Source: Chionis minor
Lineage: Eukaryota; Chordata; Aves; Charadriiformes; Chionididae
NCBI GenBank assembly: GCA_013398295.1
Contig: VZSF01008843.1
Coordinates: 641,599 to 705,598 of the forward strand
Direction of reading: 5' to 3'
DNA: 64,000 nucleotides
Below are positions 1 to 10,127 of this stretch, one piece after another; within the stretch, counting starts at the first letter, position 1, and every line of letters begins with the position of its first letter. A program made the translations under genes and the position numbers. The notes below the pieces were generated by a model that did not search any database, had not been told where the DNA came from, and worked only from the letters and a program-made list of their open reading frames with translations.

Positions 1-700
1 ACCCCGGTGGGCACAGGGGCAGGGGACGGCGCTCCCTCCCTCCCCTCCCTGCCCTCCTGCCCCCCGCTGCGCCCTGCGGGATCAGCATCCGCCCCGCTCT
101 GCTCCCGCCACCCCCTCGCCCCCCCCCAGTCCCTCCCAGTCCTGCCACCACCCCGCCGGTGCCCCCGGGGGCCTGCAGGGCCCCGGCTCGCCCTCGGCCT
201 GCGGCTCACCGGGGTCAGGGCTGCGGGCGAAGGGGATGCCGGGGCAGGGGCTGGCCCCGCGGGAGAGGCGGTTCAGTTCGCTCCTCCCCGGCGTGCGCCA
301 GGCCGTGGCGGGACAGGGAAGGGGGTTGGCAATGCCAGGGAAGCTGCAAAGCAGCCTGACCGGCCATGGGGAAGCCTCCCCGGCGGGAGGAAGCGGTGGG
401 TGCCGTCCTGGGCGAGGACGGGGCCGGCACACGTGGCGCGTGGCCATGCCGGTGCGGCCATGCCGTGCGGCACGGGAGCTGCTCCCGCGTGTTTACAGCC
501 AGGGCCGCGGGGGTGCCGGACGCTGCGGGTGCCGAACCGACCCCGGAGGTGCCGGGCTGTGTGTGCGGAACAAAAAGTTGCCCAGAGAACCGCAGGCACG
601 GCGGCCGCCAGCTTGGGGATGAGCAAAGGGAGATGAACCGGCTGCCAGGCGGTGGCTGGGGGTCCCCTGGGACCCCTGACGAAAGGGCTCATGGCGGTGG
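1..700. other. GC-rich, CpG-dense block at the left edge
   Basis: The sequence is very rich in G and C with many CpG dinucleotides, especially between about 160 and 560. That suits a CpG island or a gene-dense avian segment. Long open frames occur in several frames at once, as expected from low stop-codon frequency, and none resembles a protein family I recognise. One exon-like segment on the minus strand is listed separately. The block may be the 5' or internal part of a neighbouring gene running off the left edge. Confidence 0.5.
210..343 (-). other. Possible minus-strand internal exon (weak)
   Basis: On the minus strand, an acceptor-like TTTGCAG ends just before position 343 and a strong donor (CCCCG followed by GTGAGC) begins at 209. 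They bound 134 nt that is open in at least one frame, reading AWRTPGRSELNRLSRG and onward. I do not recognise the peptide. In DNA this rich in GC, open frames and splice-like words are common by chance, so this is only a pointer to a possible gene extending left of the window. Confidence 0.2.
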
Positions 701-1817
701 TGGGTCGTTCCCCGGCGGTCCGAACCCTGTCGGGACAGGGCATGCAGTGGGGGGTACGTGTCCCTGCTCAGTGCTGGGTGCTTCCCGGTGCCCGGGGCGC
801 CCCCGGGGGCTTGGGGGGAGCAGTGAGAGGGTCGGGGGTGACAGAGGGTCTGGTGTCAGGCAGGGGATGGATTCGCTCCAGGCTGACCCTGCGCAGCTGT
901 GCCTGGTCTGCGATCCCAACCCATGGCCCCACGTCCTTGCAGACATCCCTGAGCCCCTCCAGCCCCCCCCCCCAACAATTCCCTCTCTCCCTGCTGCTCG
1001 TGTGTCTTTTCAGAAAATTTCCACCCCCTCTTCATGTGTCCGGGACCATGTCACTGCCCCCCTTGTGTCTGTGTCTGCTGCCCCTCCCTGGCTTATCATG
1101 TTTTTGTACAGAGCCCAGCTACGATAAACTGCTCAAATATTTGCAGAGATGTCCGTGTGCGGCCGGAGCGGTGAGCTCCCCTTGTTTGGTTGGGGGGGAA
1201 GGGAAAGCCACCGGCGCTGTGATTTCCCAAGGGAACACCGCTCCGCACGCCACCACAGCCCCCCCGGCTCAGGGCAGGGCAGGAGGCACGGGACCAGAGG
1301 CTGGGGGCTCGCTGTGGGGCCAAGCATGGCTCGAGAGCGGCCATGGCACTGCATGCCGGGACGGCCCAGCCTTTGGGGTGTCACCCCGCGGAGCAGGGAG
1401 CTCCAGTGCCCCAGGGGTGTGGGGCAGGCACCCATCTTTTTGGCTGCAGGTTGGCAGAGGCTGCGCTGGCGGCTCCCCGCCGGGGACCTTGTGCGTGGAT
1501 GGCGCTGTTTCATGTCACCCCATGGTGCCTCTGGGACACGTTGCCAGCCCTCCTGTACCCGTGGGGGGGTTTTGGGTGGACATGCCCAGCTTTCCCCCGC
1601 GGCACTGCCTGGCACCTTCTGTGCCAGCCCAGCACCAGGCACCGCTTTGCCCCAGCACGGCTCGGGCTGGGCTGCAGCAGCAGGACCCCGAAGGGGGGTC
1701 ACTGAGGGGGACAGTGCCTGCCTTGTTGCCGTCCCCTGAGGCAGGCAGTGGTGGCTGGGGCGCAGTCCCCGTTCCGGCCGAGCTCTTCTCCTCCCTCCTG
1801 GGCGGGGAGAGTGGACA
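701..1817. other. No gene recognised; GC-rich flank upstream of SELENOP2
   Basis: The stretch is GC-rich with C runs and long chance open frames on both strands. None has a recognisable domain, and I see no exon set with matching phases. It is probably intergenic or distal promoter sequence of the selenoprotein gene that follows. Confidence 0.5.
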
Positions 1818-1821
1818 GGAG

Positions 1822-1899
1822 ATAAAAGGGAGACCCGGGCCAGCTGGGCATTGCCGAGAGCTGCTGGGGCCGGGAGCGAAGTCTGGCCGGAGGACGGCG
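1822..1899 (+). promoter_or_regulatory. SELENOP2: Candidate TATA box and non-coding first exon of SELENOP2
   Basis: ATAAAAG at 1822-1828 sits in GC-rich surroundings. About 25-30 bp downstream a transcript start would give a short exon ending at 1899 before a donor (GGCG followed by GTGAGG). Splicing from there to the acceptor at 2674-2675 would leave a 15-nt 5' UTR segment before the ATG. A competing arrangement is TTTAAAG at 2155-2161 with a donor (GGCAG followed by GTACGC) at 2460. The sequence alone does not decide between them. Confidence 0.3.
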
Positions 1900-2154
1900 G
1901 TGAGGAGAAGAGCGGTATTTGGCACTTGTTCTCGCGGAGGAGAGGGCTGGGGATTGGGGGTACATCCATCCTGACCGGACCCCACAGTCCCCTGCTCCCT
2001 TCCCATCTCCCTGGATCATCTCCCCCTGGCCCTGTGTCCTCCCCCTGCCCATAAAGCGTGCTGGATCCTGGAGGGATGGGGCGTATCCTGGGGTGGGCAG
2101 GGTCAGGGAGCTGTGGGAGGAAGGGGCTGCAGGCACATATTGGGGACAGAGGGG

Positions 2155-2459
2155 TTTAAAGGCTCTGTGCACCCCCTAAGCGCTTCGTGGAGCACTGAGG
2201 ACTCTCAAGGTGACTTGAAGGTGAAACCATGCCTGTCCCACTGACTGCTTGCTGGTGGCCAGGACAGCGAGGGCTGCTTCCCTGCACACCTCAGGGGCAA
2301 AGACAGACCCCTGGCTACGGCTGGGTCTGGCTTTTGGGCCTGGGGAGGTGGAGAGGGCCCATAGGACCTTCTTCCCGCGATGTGTGGAGCGAGTGCCTCC
2401 CGCGGGGGAGACGGTGGCACCTGGCCGTCGCAGCGGGTGCCCACAAAAGCTGGCGGCAG
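2155..2459 (+). promoter_or_regulatory. SELENOP2: Alternative candidate promoter and first exon of SELENOP2
   Basis: TTTAAAG at 2155-2161 could act as a TATA-like element. A CAG/GTACGC donor at 2459/2460 would close a first exon that could splice to the acceptor at 2674-2675. This is an alternative to the upstream candidate with its donor at 1900, and both could be used in different tissues. The evidence is motif position only. Confidence 0.2.
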
Positions 2460-2690
2460 GTACGCAGCGCTCATCGGGAGCCGGGTGCTCCAACCCCCCA
2501 CATCATCCTCCCCCCAGCGCAGGGGGTCCCAGCTCCCAGTGCCATACTGGGACCAGTCTGACACTGCCCACCAGTGCCCTGGAGTGGTGGCGGGGAGGTG
2601 TTTTGGGGTTGCAGTGGGGTTGGGAGGACCCTGCCTGGGGCAGAGGGTACAGTAACACCCTGTTCCCCCTGCCAGGGCCGGAGGTCCGTG

Positions 2691-4397
2691 ATGGGGCTGC
2701 TGGTGCTGGCCCTGGCCGCCTGGCTGGGGCTGGTCTCAGCCTCTGAGGAGGCCGCCAACAGCAGCCGGCTCTGCCGGGAGGCACCGGCATGGAGCATCAA
2801 CGGCTCGAGCCCCATGGCGGGGGCGGCAGGACAGGTGACGGTGGTGGCCCTGCTGAAGGCCAGCTGACAATTCTGCCTGCAGCAGGCCCACAGGTGAGCT
2901 CTTTGTCGCCCCACCTCAAACCCAGCCCCGCCATCTTGGGGGACGGCATGGTGGCCACCCCACACTGGCCCCCCCCTCCCAGCGCCTCCTTCCCCGCAGC
3001 CTCGGGGGCCTGCGGGAGAAGCTGGCCCGGCAGGGCACGGTCGACGTCCGCTACATGATCATCAACGAGAAGGCGCCGCTCTCCCGCGCCATGTTTGGGG
3101 ACCTGGAGCGCCAGGCTCCGCCGGGTGTCCCTGTCTACCAGCCGGAGCCGGAGGAGCCCGACGTCTGGCAGGTCCTAGGGGGCGACAAGGACGACTTCCT
3201 TGTCTACGACCGGTGAGCATCCCCTGTCTCCGCTGAGGCTTTCCTGGGGGATCACGGAGCGTTTGGTGGGCTTCCCAAAGTTCCTCCCTTGGCTGGGCCA
3301 GGGGGACCCCAGACCCCCCACCTCTAGCCGGGTCGTGGCTTCTCCCTGCAGGTGCGGCCGCCTGGCTTTCCACATCCAGCTGCCCTACAGTTTCCTCCAC
3401 TTCCCCTACGTGGAGTCGGCCATCCGCTTCACCCACAGCAAGGACCTCTGCGGCAACTGCTCCCTCTACCCCAACACCACCCAGGAGGTAAGGAGCAGGG
3501 ATGCTCGATGGAGCCGGGCTCCCTTCTCTCCTCTGGCATTGCACAGCAGGCAAAGAACATCCTTATCTTCATGTCGGGAACAGGCTCTGGGTTGGCAGCT
3601 GCCCTTGTCCATGGTTGAGAGGGAAGGTGATGAAAGGTCTGGAATAAGGGCAGTTAAGTAGGTCAGAACTTTCAGGCTGAGAAGGAGGGGACTAAAGAGG
3701 TCATAGCCCAGATCCGGAAAAAGCTAACTAGGATCACTGGCTGTTCCGATAGGAGAATGGGGCAGGCACTGGACCTGGAGATGGCAAGCTCAGAGCAAAG
3801 AAAAGAATGTAGCTCCGGGCTCAGCAGGCAATTAGTCACTTCCTAGGGGAAAAATCCATCTAGAACTACTAAATGCAAAGTCCCTTCCTGGCTCAGGAAT
3901 TTCCTGGACCACAGACAGCTTGAGCCAGGGGATGTAGGTACAGAGGCTTGTGCTTCATGTGCTCCAGGCTCTCCTGTCCTCCCTACACCGTGGGGCAGGG
4001 CTGGAGAGCTTTTGCTCTGACCCACACAGCTTTCTGTATGACAGATGCTGGTCTGCCTCTGTCCCAGCTCACAGGCATGCCTGCAGGCTCCCAGCGGGCA
4101 TGTGTGTGCCTTCACATGCTGCGCCAGCCCTTGTGTTACTTTCCCCAGGCTAACAGTACCACGGAGGTGCCTGTAACCCTCACCCCGCTTCCCAAGCAAG
4201 AGGGGAAGGAGTCAGAGACCCCCATCCACCAGCACAACGCCCTCCATCCTCACCGCCTCCACCACGAGGTCAGCAGCGAGAAAGCCACAGACCCGAGAGG
4301 GGACCGTGAACATGCCACCCATGCTCACCGCCACAACAGAGACCACGGCCAGCCCCATCACGAGGGCAAGAAGCAGAATGAGGGAAATGCTCATTAA
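2691..4397 (+). CDS. SELENOP2: Selenoprotein P2 (SelPb type), four coding exons, one selenocysteine read from TGA
   Basis: Exons are 2691-2893, 3000-3212, 3352-3487 and 4149-4397. All three introns are GT-AG (donors GTGAGC, GTGAGC, GTAAGG), with consistent phases across the joins. The product is 266 residues. It has a hydrophobic signal peptide (about 1-17, ending LVSA), then the selenoprotein P thioredoxin-like domain: APAWSI near 31-36, VTVVALLKAS followed by selenocysteine 59, QF and Cys62 (UxxC redox motif), DVWQVLGGDKDDFLVYDRCGRL around 127-143, FPYVESAI, and CGNC at 172-175. Sequons lie at N23, N37, N174, N180 and N186. The last exon has 14 histidines in 82 residues and no further in-frame TGA. 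This matches the short SelPb paralogue rather than selenium-transporting SELENOP, which has many C-terminal selenocysteines. The family is secreted; a redox role is inferred from the UxxC motif. The ATG at 2691 was chosen because it directly begins the signal peptide, 15 nt after an acceptor. Family assignment is very firm; the paralogue call is strong. Confidence 0.95.
2865..2867 (+). other. SELENOP2: Selenocysteine codon (TGA) of SELENOP2
   Basis: The in-frame TGA follows VTVVALLKAS and precedes Gln-Phe-Cys. This is exactly where selenoprotein P proteins carry Sec in their UxxC motif. The reading frame continues open for another 26 nt to a good donor, and the downstream exons encode the rest of the family domain. 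A SECIS in the 3' UTR supports recoding. Read as a stop, it would leave only a 58-residue signal-peptide fragment. Confidence 0.95.
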
Positions 4398-4650
4398 ACC
4401 AGGCCGGGCAGCCTCGCAGAACCCAGTAGTGTGCAGACCACGCCGTCTCGCTTCCCAGAGGCACGAAAGGACTTGTTTTGGGCTGCTGGCCACCAGCAGC
4501 GTTGGTATAACAAGCCCCTCCATCATCACCCATGTGGGTCATACTCCCACACTGCGACCAGGGATGGAAATCCCCCTCAGACACCCAGAGGTGCTGCATC
4601 TTCAGCCCCATGGGTGAGTTCTGACCCTTCCTCTGCTGCCGCCTGCCTTT

Positions 4651-4717
4651 CCATGCTCAATGACGCCCGTGGTGCAAACCGGGAGGTGCCTGGTCACTGC
4701 TGGCTGACACCGCATGG
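4651..4717 (+). promoter_or_regulatory. SELENOP2: SECIS element (form 2 type) in the 3' UTR of SELENOP2
   Basis: The hairpin begins 254 nt after the stop. Helix I pairs CCATGC (4651-4656) perfectly with GCATGG (4712-4717). Internal loop bases are 4657-4660 and 4709-4711. The non-Watson-Crick quartet is formed by TGAC (4661-4664, preceded by A4660, so ATGA) and TGAC (4705-4708). Helix II pairs 4665-4674 with 4695-4704: ten positions, one C-T mismatch at 4668/4701 and two G-U wobbles. The unpaired CAA at 4675-4677 supplies the conserved AA, 12 nt after the ATGA. Helix III pairs 4678-4683 with 4689-4694 around the loop AGGTG, which makes it form 2. SECIS elements recruit SBP2 and the Sec elongation factor. 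The pairing was found by hand, not with a folding program. Confidence 0.9.
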
Positions 4718-5136
4718 AGCAGCAGGGCAGGGGTGGAGGGGAAAGAACTGGGACGGGAGCAGCACTGCCGGCATGCTTTGCCCATCCTGGCACCCCGAGG
4801 TGTCCCGGCACCCCTGGGTGTCCCGGCTGGGGAGTGAGGGGAGGAACAGCATGTGCCCCGCAGGACGTGATCCCAGGGGACGGGGGCACTAGGAGTGGTG
4901 GGAGGTCGCGGCTCCCCATGGACCAAACCCTGTACCCCCATAGCCGTCACATCCTGGGGACCCTCCAGGCCTTGCACACGGGTATGTGCAGTGGTGATGG
5001 GTGGCCGCAAGATGGTGGCCTTGTCCCCTCTTGGAGACCTAGGGGCTGTATCCAGGGTCCACAGTCCTGGGAGAACGGGGTGAGGATCCTGGGGGAAGAA
5101 GAGAGATCGGAGGGCGATGTGGATATCCAGAGAATG

Positions 5137-5142
5137 AATAAA
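5137..5142 (+). terminator. SELENOP2: Polyadenylation signal AATAAA, probable end of SELENOP2 mRNA
   Basis: This is a canonical AATAAA in otherwise GC-rich sequence, about 740 nt after the TAA stop and 420 nt after the SECIS. Cleavage would be expected about 15-25 nt downstream. I saw no canonical signal between the SECIS and this site. Confidence 0.65.
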
Positions 5143-5164
5143 ACCTCTGTGAAGCGAACCCTGC

Positions 5165-6020
5165 TCAGCTTGGCCTCTGGTGGGGACCCTTCCCCAGAGA
5201 GGATGGGGGGCTTGCTCAGCACTGGGCTGGCCCTGGGTGTTTCTCTTGGCTCAGGGAGGAATTTTGGGGCTGGATGTGGACCCCACAAAGCAGCAGCCAG
5301 TGGTGATTTGCATTCCCCTGTTTAGGGACCTGGAGGTAAAAAGGTTGAAGACCCCAGAGACCCCCATTTCTTTGTACCTTCCGGTTACCTCCTGCCAGGA
5401 TGTGCACCCAGGGCTCAGTCCCCTTCCCAGGGCAGGGCATTAACCCCGCGCTGCCAGGAGGAGGTTTGGCTTGGCACCGCCACCTCTGGCTTGTAGGTGT
5501 GATGTTGGGGTGCCTGCCCTGAGCTGCTGTTGTGGGGCCAAAGTTCCCACATGCAGTCCAAAGCCACCTTGGGCATCTTGTCCCCAGTGCCCAGACCGGT
5601 CCCCATTACAAGCATATCGTGGGGCTCCCCAGCCCTCAGGTAGCTGTGCTGCCCCCCTGCTTGTCTCAACCCGGTAGCCCTTCATTCCAGCTCCATCCAT
5701 CATCCCACAGCCCCACTCGATGCCTCCCCTGCGCTCTCCATCTCCCCTCTGGGCCCCACAGCCTGAGTGCGGAGCAAAGAGATGTTCTTTCTGCTCAGCG
5801 TTGTGCCGTGCCATGTGTAGTGTGTGTCCTGCTGATGACGCCCTGGGCTGAAATTCCGCACCCCCTGTCTCTGCCGGGGGGGACGCTCTGCCCATCGGCG
5901 GGGGCCGGAGCCAGGGTGAAGAGGAGCTGCTCCTCGTGGGAATGAGGGTAACGGGATCAGGTGGTTCTTCCTCACCAGCCATGGGTGCTGGCTGAGACCC
6001 TGCTCCCCCTCCTCCATCTC
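5165..6020. other. No gene recognised; 3' flank of SELENOP2
   Basis: This is unique, moderately GC-rich sequence. Open frames on both strands show no recognisable domain or splice-bounded exon set. Confidence 0.5.
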
Positions 6021-6025
6021 TCTTG

Positions 6026-6066
6026 CACCCTCCCTCCTCCTCCTCCTCCTCCTCCCCCTTCCCCCT
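6026..6066. repeat. Polypyrimidine (CCT)n tract
   Basis: A run of about seven CCT triplets, flanked by further C/T sequence, gives roughly 40 bp of nearly pure pyrimidine on the plus strand. Such purine/pyrimidine mirror-like tracts can form triplex DNA and are length-variable. No coding role is evident. Confidence 0.8.
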
Positions 6067-9000
6067 CTACCTGCTCCCAGCAGCCCACAAGGGCACCTCT
6101 GTCTGCTGCTCCTGCCATCAATATTGAGGTTATCTTTTTCTTCTGGCAGCTGCTGTAATTGAAACAAAGCAGGCCGGGCCTCACGGGCTCCACTTCTCTC
6201 GCTCATTTTGCTGGTGCTGCTGAGACACCTAATTCATCTTATCGATGCGCGCTTGGCCTCTTTTCCACCAGATCCAGGCAGAGCCCTCTCCCCACCACTG
6301 CTGGTGGGAGCAGTCGGTGTCCCTGCGGTGTGCTGCCGGGTGCTGCTCTGACCCAGCTGCTGCTCCTCAGCTTGCAGCAGCTGGGTGCCGGCCACCAGCA
6401 GGAGATGCCAGGGGAGCCAGCCAGGAGGAAAAGGTGCAGGCTGGAAGGATGCTGATGACTTTTTTCTCCTTCTTTTGCCTTCTGAGGTTTCCTCAGCCCT
6501 TTTGTTAGACTCCACACCCTTTTCTTGCACAGCTCCTAAAGGTATCCCTGGCAAGGAGGTGACAGGTGATGAGTGGGGCATACACAGATTTGCATTCCCT
6601 TGCTGATGACCAGATCTGCAATTAGCAGTTGTAGATAGAGGGATCACGGCTGGTGCTGCCGTAGTCCAGTGACACTGTGCTGCACTGCTGCCGTTTGGCC
6701 ACCTCCCAGCAGAGGAGTTTCCAGCCCTGAAGGCTTGGGTCGGTATTTTGCTTTGGGGAGAGAAACTGAGGCACGCGAAAGAGCTGTGGCACTATTTGGG
6801 TGAAGCCCTACGTGTCTGAGTAACGGCCAGGGTTGAGGGTGAAGCTGATGCTGCTCCATATATTACTACTCAATGGCCTGAAGAGTTTGGGGGTGCTGTG
6901 TTTGGGACCCCCATGGCATTGCTCCCCCCAAAAGGTGCCAGAGACCTGGAGCTCTGCAAAACCTTTGTCGGTGTCCGCACTCCTGTGGCGCTGAGGGAGA
7001 GCTTTGCTCTGAGCGGGGTGGAGGAGAGGTGCTTCACGGGAGTTAACAGGCTCTTCGCATCATTGATGTCGTGGGGAGTGATGCTCTTAGGAGTGCGAGA
7101 TCCCCAAGGATTGCTCAGCTATCGGGGGGATGGCTCGGCGGGGCAGGGGCCAGGGCAAGAAACGGGGACTGACTTCAGGTCCTGGCAGTGCTGCGCTGTG
7201 GTACCCTGTTGTCCATAGCTGTGCCACCGCCCCGCAGTAGGACAGATCCCAGTCCCACAGCACATGGAGCCTTGGCCCTGTGCGCTGCGCCTGCTGAGGG
7301 CCAGGCAGAGCCTCTCGGGAGAGGGGGAACAGCCAGTCCTAATGTCAACAGAGGCCTCTTGTGCAGCGATGCTGCGTCAAGAAGAGGAATGGGTCCCTCC
7401 TCCTCCACCCATTCATCTGGCAGCCGGGGCTGGCATGCCGCCAAGCCAGGCTGCTTTGGAAACATTTCATTGAGGAGGCAGCTGAGCCTAGGAAAACAGA
7501 ATGAAAATATACAGAGAGATCACTGTTGTTAGGCAAAATAAATGCAGGCGGCTGCATTTCTGTCCCCGAAGTCCAGCCCAGCCCAGCCCCTCTTGCTTCT
7601 ACGGGGTGAGGGTGCATGCTGCTGCCTGGGGATGGCGGCCATGTATCTCCATCATGGGTTAGGAGCTGGGGAATGAGGGCTGGAGAGATCATCCCCAGCT
7701 TTGGCCAACTTGCTGACGTCCCTGGTGAGTAGGTCCAGACTCATCTCGGTCTAGCGTCACCCAAGGAGATGGGACAGAGCAGAGAAACAGCCGCAGAAAT
7801 CAGCCAGCCTGAGTACCTCGTGTTCCCTGCATGGCCACCAGTGCCGGGGGCTGGTGAAGACAGGGCTGAGGAAGTGCATCGGATTTTGGCCTCGTTCATT
7901 CCCATCTCCCCCCCCAACATCAATCACAGGTCCTGGCTGGGCATGGGGCCACCAGCAGGACAGAGACCAGTCCCTGGGTTTTCAAAGCCCTGTTGCTCGG
8001 CGTGCCCCGTCTTTCGTCTGCTGGCAGAGGGAGACCAGAGTCATCCCAAAGCAGTACCCAGGGACAGAGGGTGGAGGCACCTCTCTGACGTTTGGGCAAA
8101 GGTGCATTCAACAGGTTTGCCTCTCCTTTGTTTCCCCCACAACCTCTCTCCTCCCTCCAAAGGCCTCCAAGTCTTTCCCCAGCCATTTGCTGACCTACAA
8201 GAGACCCATCCCAACTCTTTCCCTCCATCCTGGTGGGTCCAGAGTGGTTTTGGGGAGGCAGAGCTGAAGCCCCAGCCCCATGGGACATCAAGGCTCTCAC
8301 CTGCACACAGCTACTCTCAGTGGCAGCGTGGTGCAGCTTTGTGTGGCTTCACCTCCTCTCTTTGTCCATCCAGCGCAGTTCGGCCATTGCCGTGCAAGAA
8401 CAAGGCAGCCATTTCTCTGTGCTGCTGGTTTCTAGCCACTACCTTTGCTCGCCGTCAGTGGACAATGGCATGGAGGGAACAGTTTGCATCTGCTATTTAC
8501 GGTTTTGATCTGGGGGTTGGAAGGAGCCCCATGAGACCAGACAAAGCCCAACCAGCAACCTGGGAGATGCACATCTCGCCAGTCCAACAAGCGTGGATTT
8601 GCAGCACAGAGCAGATGCCCAAGGCTGAGATGATCCTGCGATGGTCCCTGCATCCATAGGAGCTTTACTAAAATTCAGTCTTCTCTCCTCTTGCCCTCCC
8701 ACCAGTAAAGCAGCTAGCAAGCTACTTCTTTGTTGCTGCACGAGGGGACATTTGCCATGTCTCTCTCCACCTGTTTCCCCTGAAGATGAGCTACGTGTGA
8801 TGCTTAGTTTCCAGCTGAACCACGGCACAGCGCTGAGCCACCACGTCCTTCTCTTGCATCTGGTGGCTTCAAGTGGCACAGCCTTGTGCCTGGACTGTCG
8901 GCACCTCTGCCACAGCTTTGCCGCCGTCTGCTGCCAGCTCCTACACATGGAGAGACGTGTGAGGGCAACTGTCATGGAGGGGAGTTGGGACGGGTGGGCC

Positions 9001-9109
9001 GTTAAAGGGAAAGTCAGCGTGGTGCAACCTCCCCTCATCCCACCGTGCCCTGCCGGGCCAATGCCAAGGGCAGCACTGTGATCTGGCACCCAGAATGGGT
9101 CCCTGCGTG
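6067..9109. other. No gene recognised; mixed unique sequence
   Basis: No protein family, RNA gene or repeat is recognisable. The segment around 6120-6270 differs from its surroundings: it is more AT-balanced, with TAATTGAAAC, TAATTCATCTTATCGATG and few homopolymers, and might be a conserved non-coding element. Open frames of up to about 300 codons in the rest of the interval look compositional. Confidence 0.45.
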
Positions 9110-9552
9110 GTCTGGAGAACAGGTCTTATGAGGAGCAGCTGAGAGAGTTGGGATTGTTTAGCCTGGAGAAGAGAAGGTTGAGGGGAGACCTTATCATTCT
9201 CTAAAACTACCTGAAAGGAGGTTGTAGCGAGGTGGGGTTGAGTCTTTTCTCCCAAGTAACAAGCGATAGGACAAGAGGAAACGGCCTCAAGTTGTGCCAG
9301 GGGAGGTTTAGATTGGATATTAGGAAAAACTTCTTTACCAAAAGGGTTATCAGGCATTGGAACAGGCTGCTCAGGGAGGTGGTGGAATCGCCATCCCTGG
9401 AGGTATTTAAAAGACGGGTGGACGTGGTGCTGAGGGACATGGTTTAGGGGTGGTTTTGGCAGTGTAGGTTTATGGTTGGACTTGATGATCTTGAAGGTCT
9501 CTTCCAACCCAAGTGATTCTATGATTCTATGATTCTATGATTCTATGATTCT
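9110..9552 (+). mobile_element. CR1 non-LTR retrotransposon, 5'-truncated 3' end
   Basis: The segment matches the well-known avian CR1 3' region: CTGGAGAACAGGTCTTATGAGG at the start, then GGTTGAGGGGAGACCTTAT, AGTAACAAGCGATAGGACAAGAGG, GATTGGATATTAGGAAAAA, GGCATTGGAACAGGCTGC and a GGACTTGATGATCTTGAAGGTCT block. It ends in about four tandem ATTCTATG octamers (9515-9552), the CR1 3' terminus, so the element is in plus orientation. It is severely 5' truncated, as most genomic CR1 copies are. The short open frame inside it (9232-9447) is a remnant with no separate function. Confidence 0.97.
9515..9552 (+). repeat. CR1 terminal octamer array (ATTCTATG)n
   Basis: About four head-to-tail copies of the octamer close the CR1 element. 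CR1 has no poly(A) tail; this octamer array is its 3' signature and fixes the orientation. Confidence 0.95.
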
Positions 9553-10127
9553 CCGCACTGCAGGGAGCTGAGTTACGTGAGGATCCATCATGGGGAGTAC
9601 ACCTGACCTCCTTGTACGGGAGCTGAAGGAAGAGGACAAACCCACGGAGCAGCCTCTGAGAGAGAGCACCCTCATGCCCACCAAAGAGACACCGATGCTG
9701 ACCCGGGGTGGGTGGCTCCCCAGCTGCTGTGAGCGCCCTTACAGCACTATAGAAAAGCCGAGTGAACGATGCTCATTGGTTTTTACTATGGAAGAGGTCC
9801 CAGGCTGGAGCCTTTTTCCCTCCCTCTCCTGCCATGGATGTGCCTGTGAAAATTGCTTTGGAATAAATTATTGAAACGGATGGTGAGGGATGCCCCAGGC
9901 CAGATGCTCCAGGTGTCCCATCTCCGGCTCCTGAAACCTGCTGCCAAGGGTGGCCCGGGACGATGGCAGCTGTGACAGCGATGGGCCGAGCGGTGCCGGA
10001 GGAGCCGCAGCTCGGTGGGGCCGGCAAAACGGTGCAGATGGCCCAGGACAAATAGTATAAATTGGAATTATTGGACTTTCACCAAAGCTGGTTTTTTTTT
10101 TAATTAGGTTGGGGGTTTTTTTTGTCC
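9553..10127. other. No gene recognised between CR1 and the minisatellite
   Basis: This is unique sequence with two T-rich runs near 10090 and 10117. No coding or RNA feature is recognisable. Confidence 0.5.

Noticed and set aside
652..1974. 440-codon open frame on the plus strand
   Set aside because: It lies in very GC-rich DNA where stops are rare, overlaps equally long frames in other phases and on the minus strand, and has low-complexity Gly/Pro/Ser content with no domain.
2574..2867. 97-codon frame ending at the TGA
   Set aside because: This is the standard-code view of SELENOP2 exon 1. Its upstream part is intron or leader, and its stop is the Sec codon.
3948..4397. 149-codon frame starting in DNA before exon 4
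   Set aside because: The first 67 codons are intron 3; only 4149-4397 is coding, joined to exon 3 by splicing.
9232..9447. 71-codon open frame
   Set aside because: It lies inside the CR1 3' remnant and is not a separate gene.
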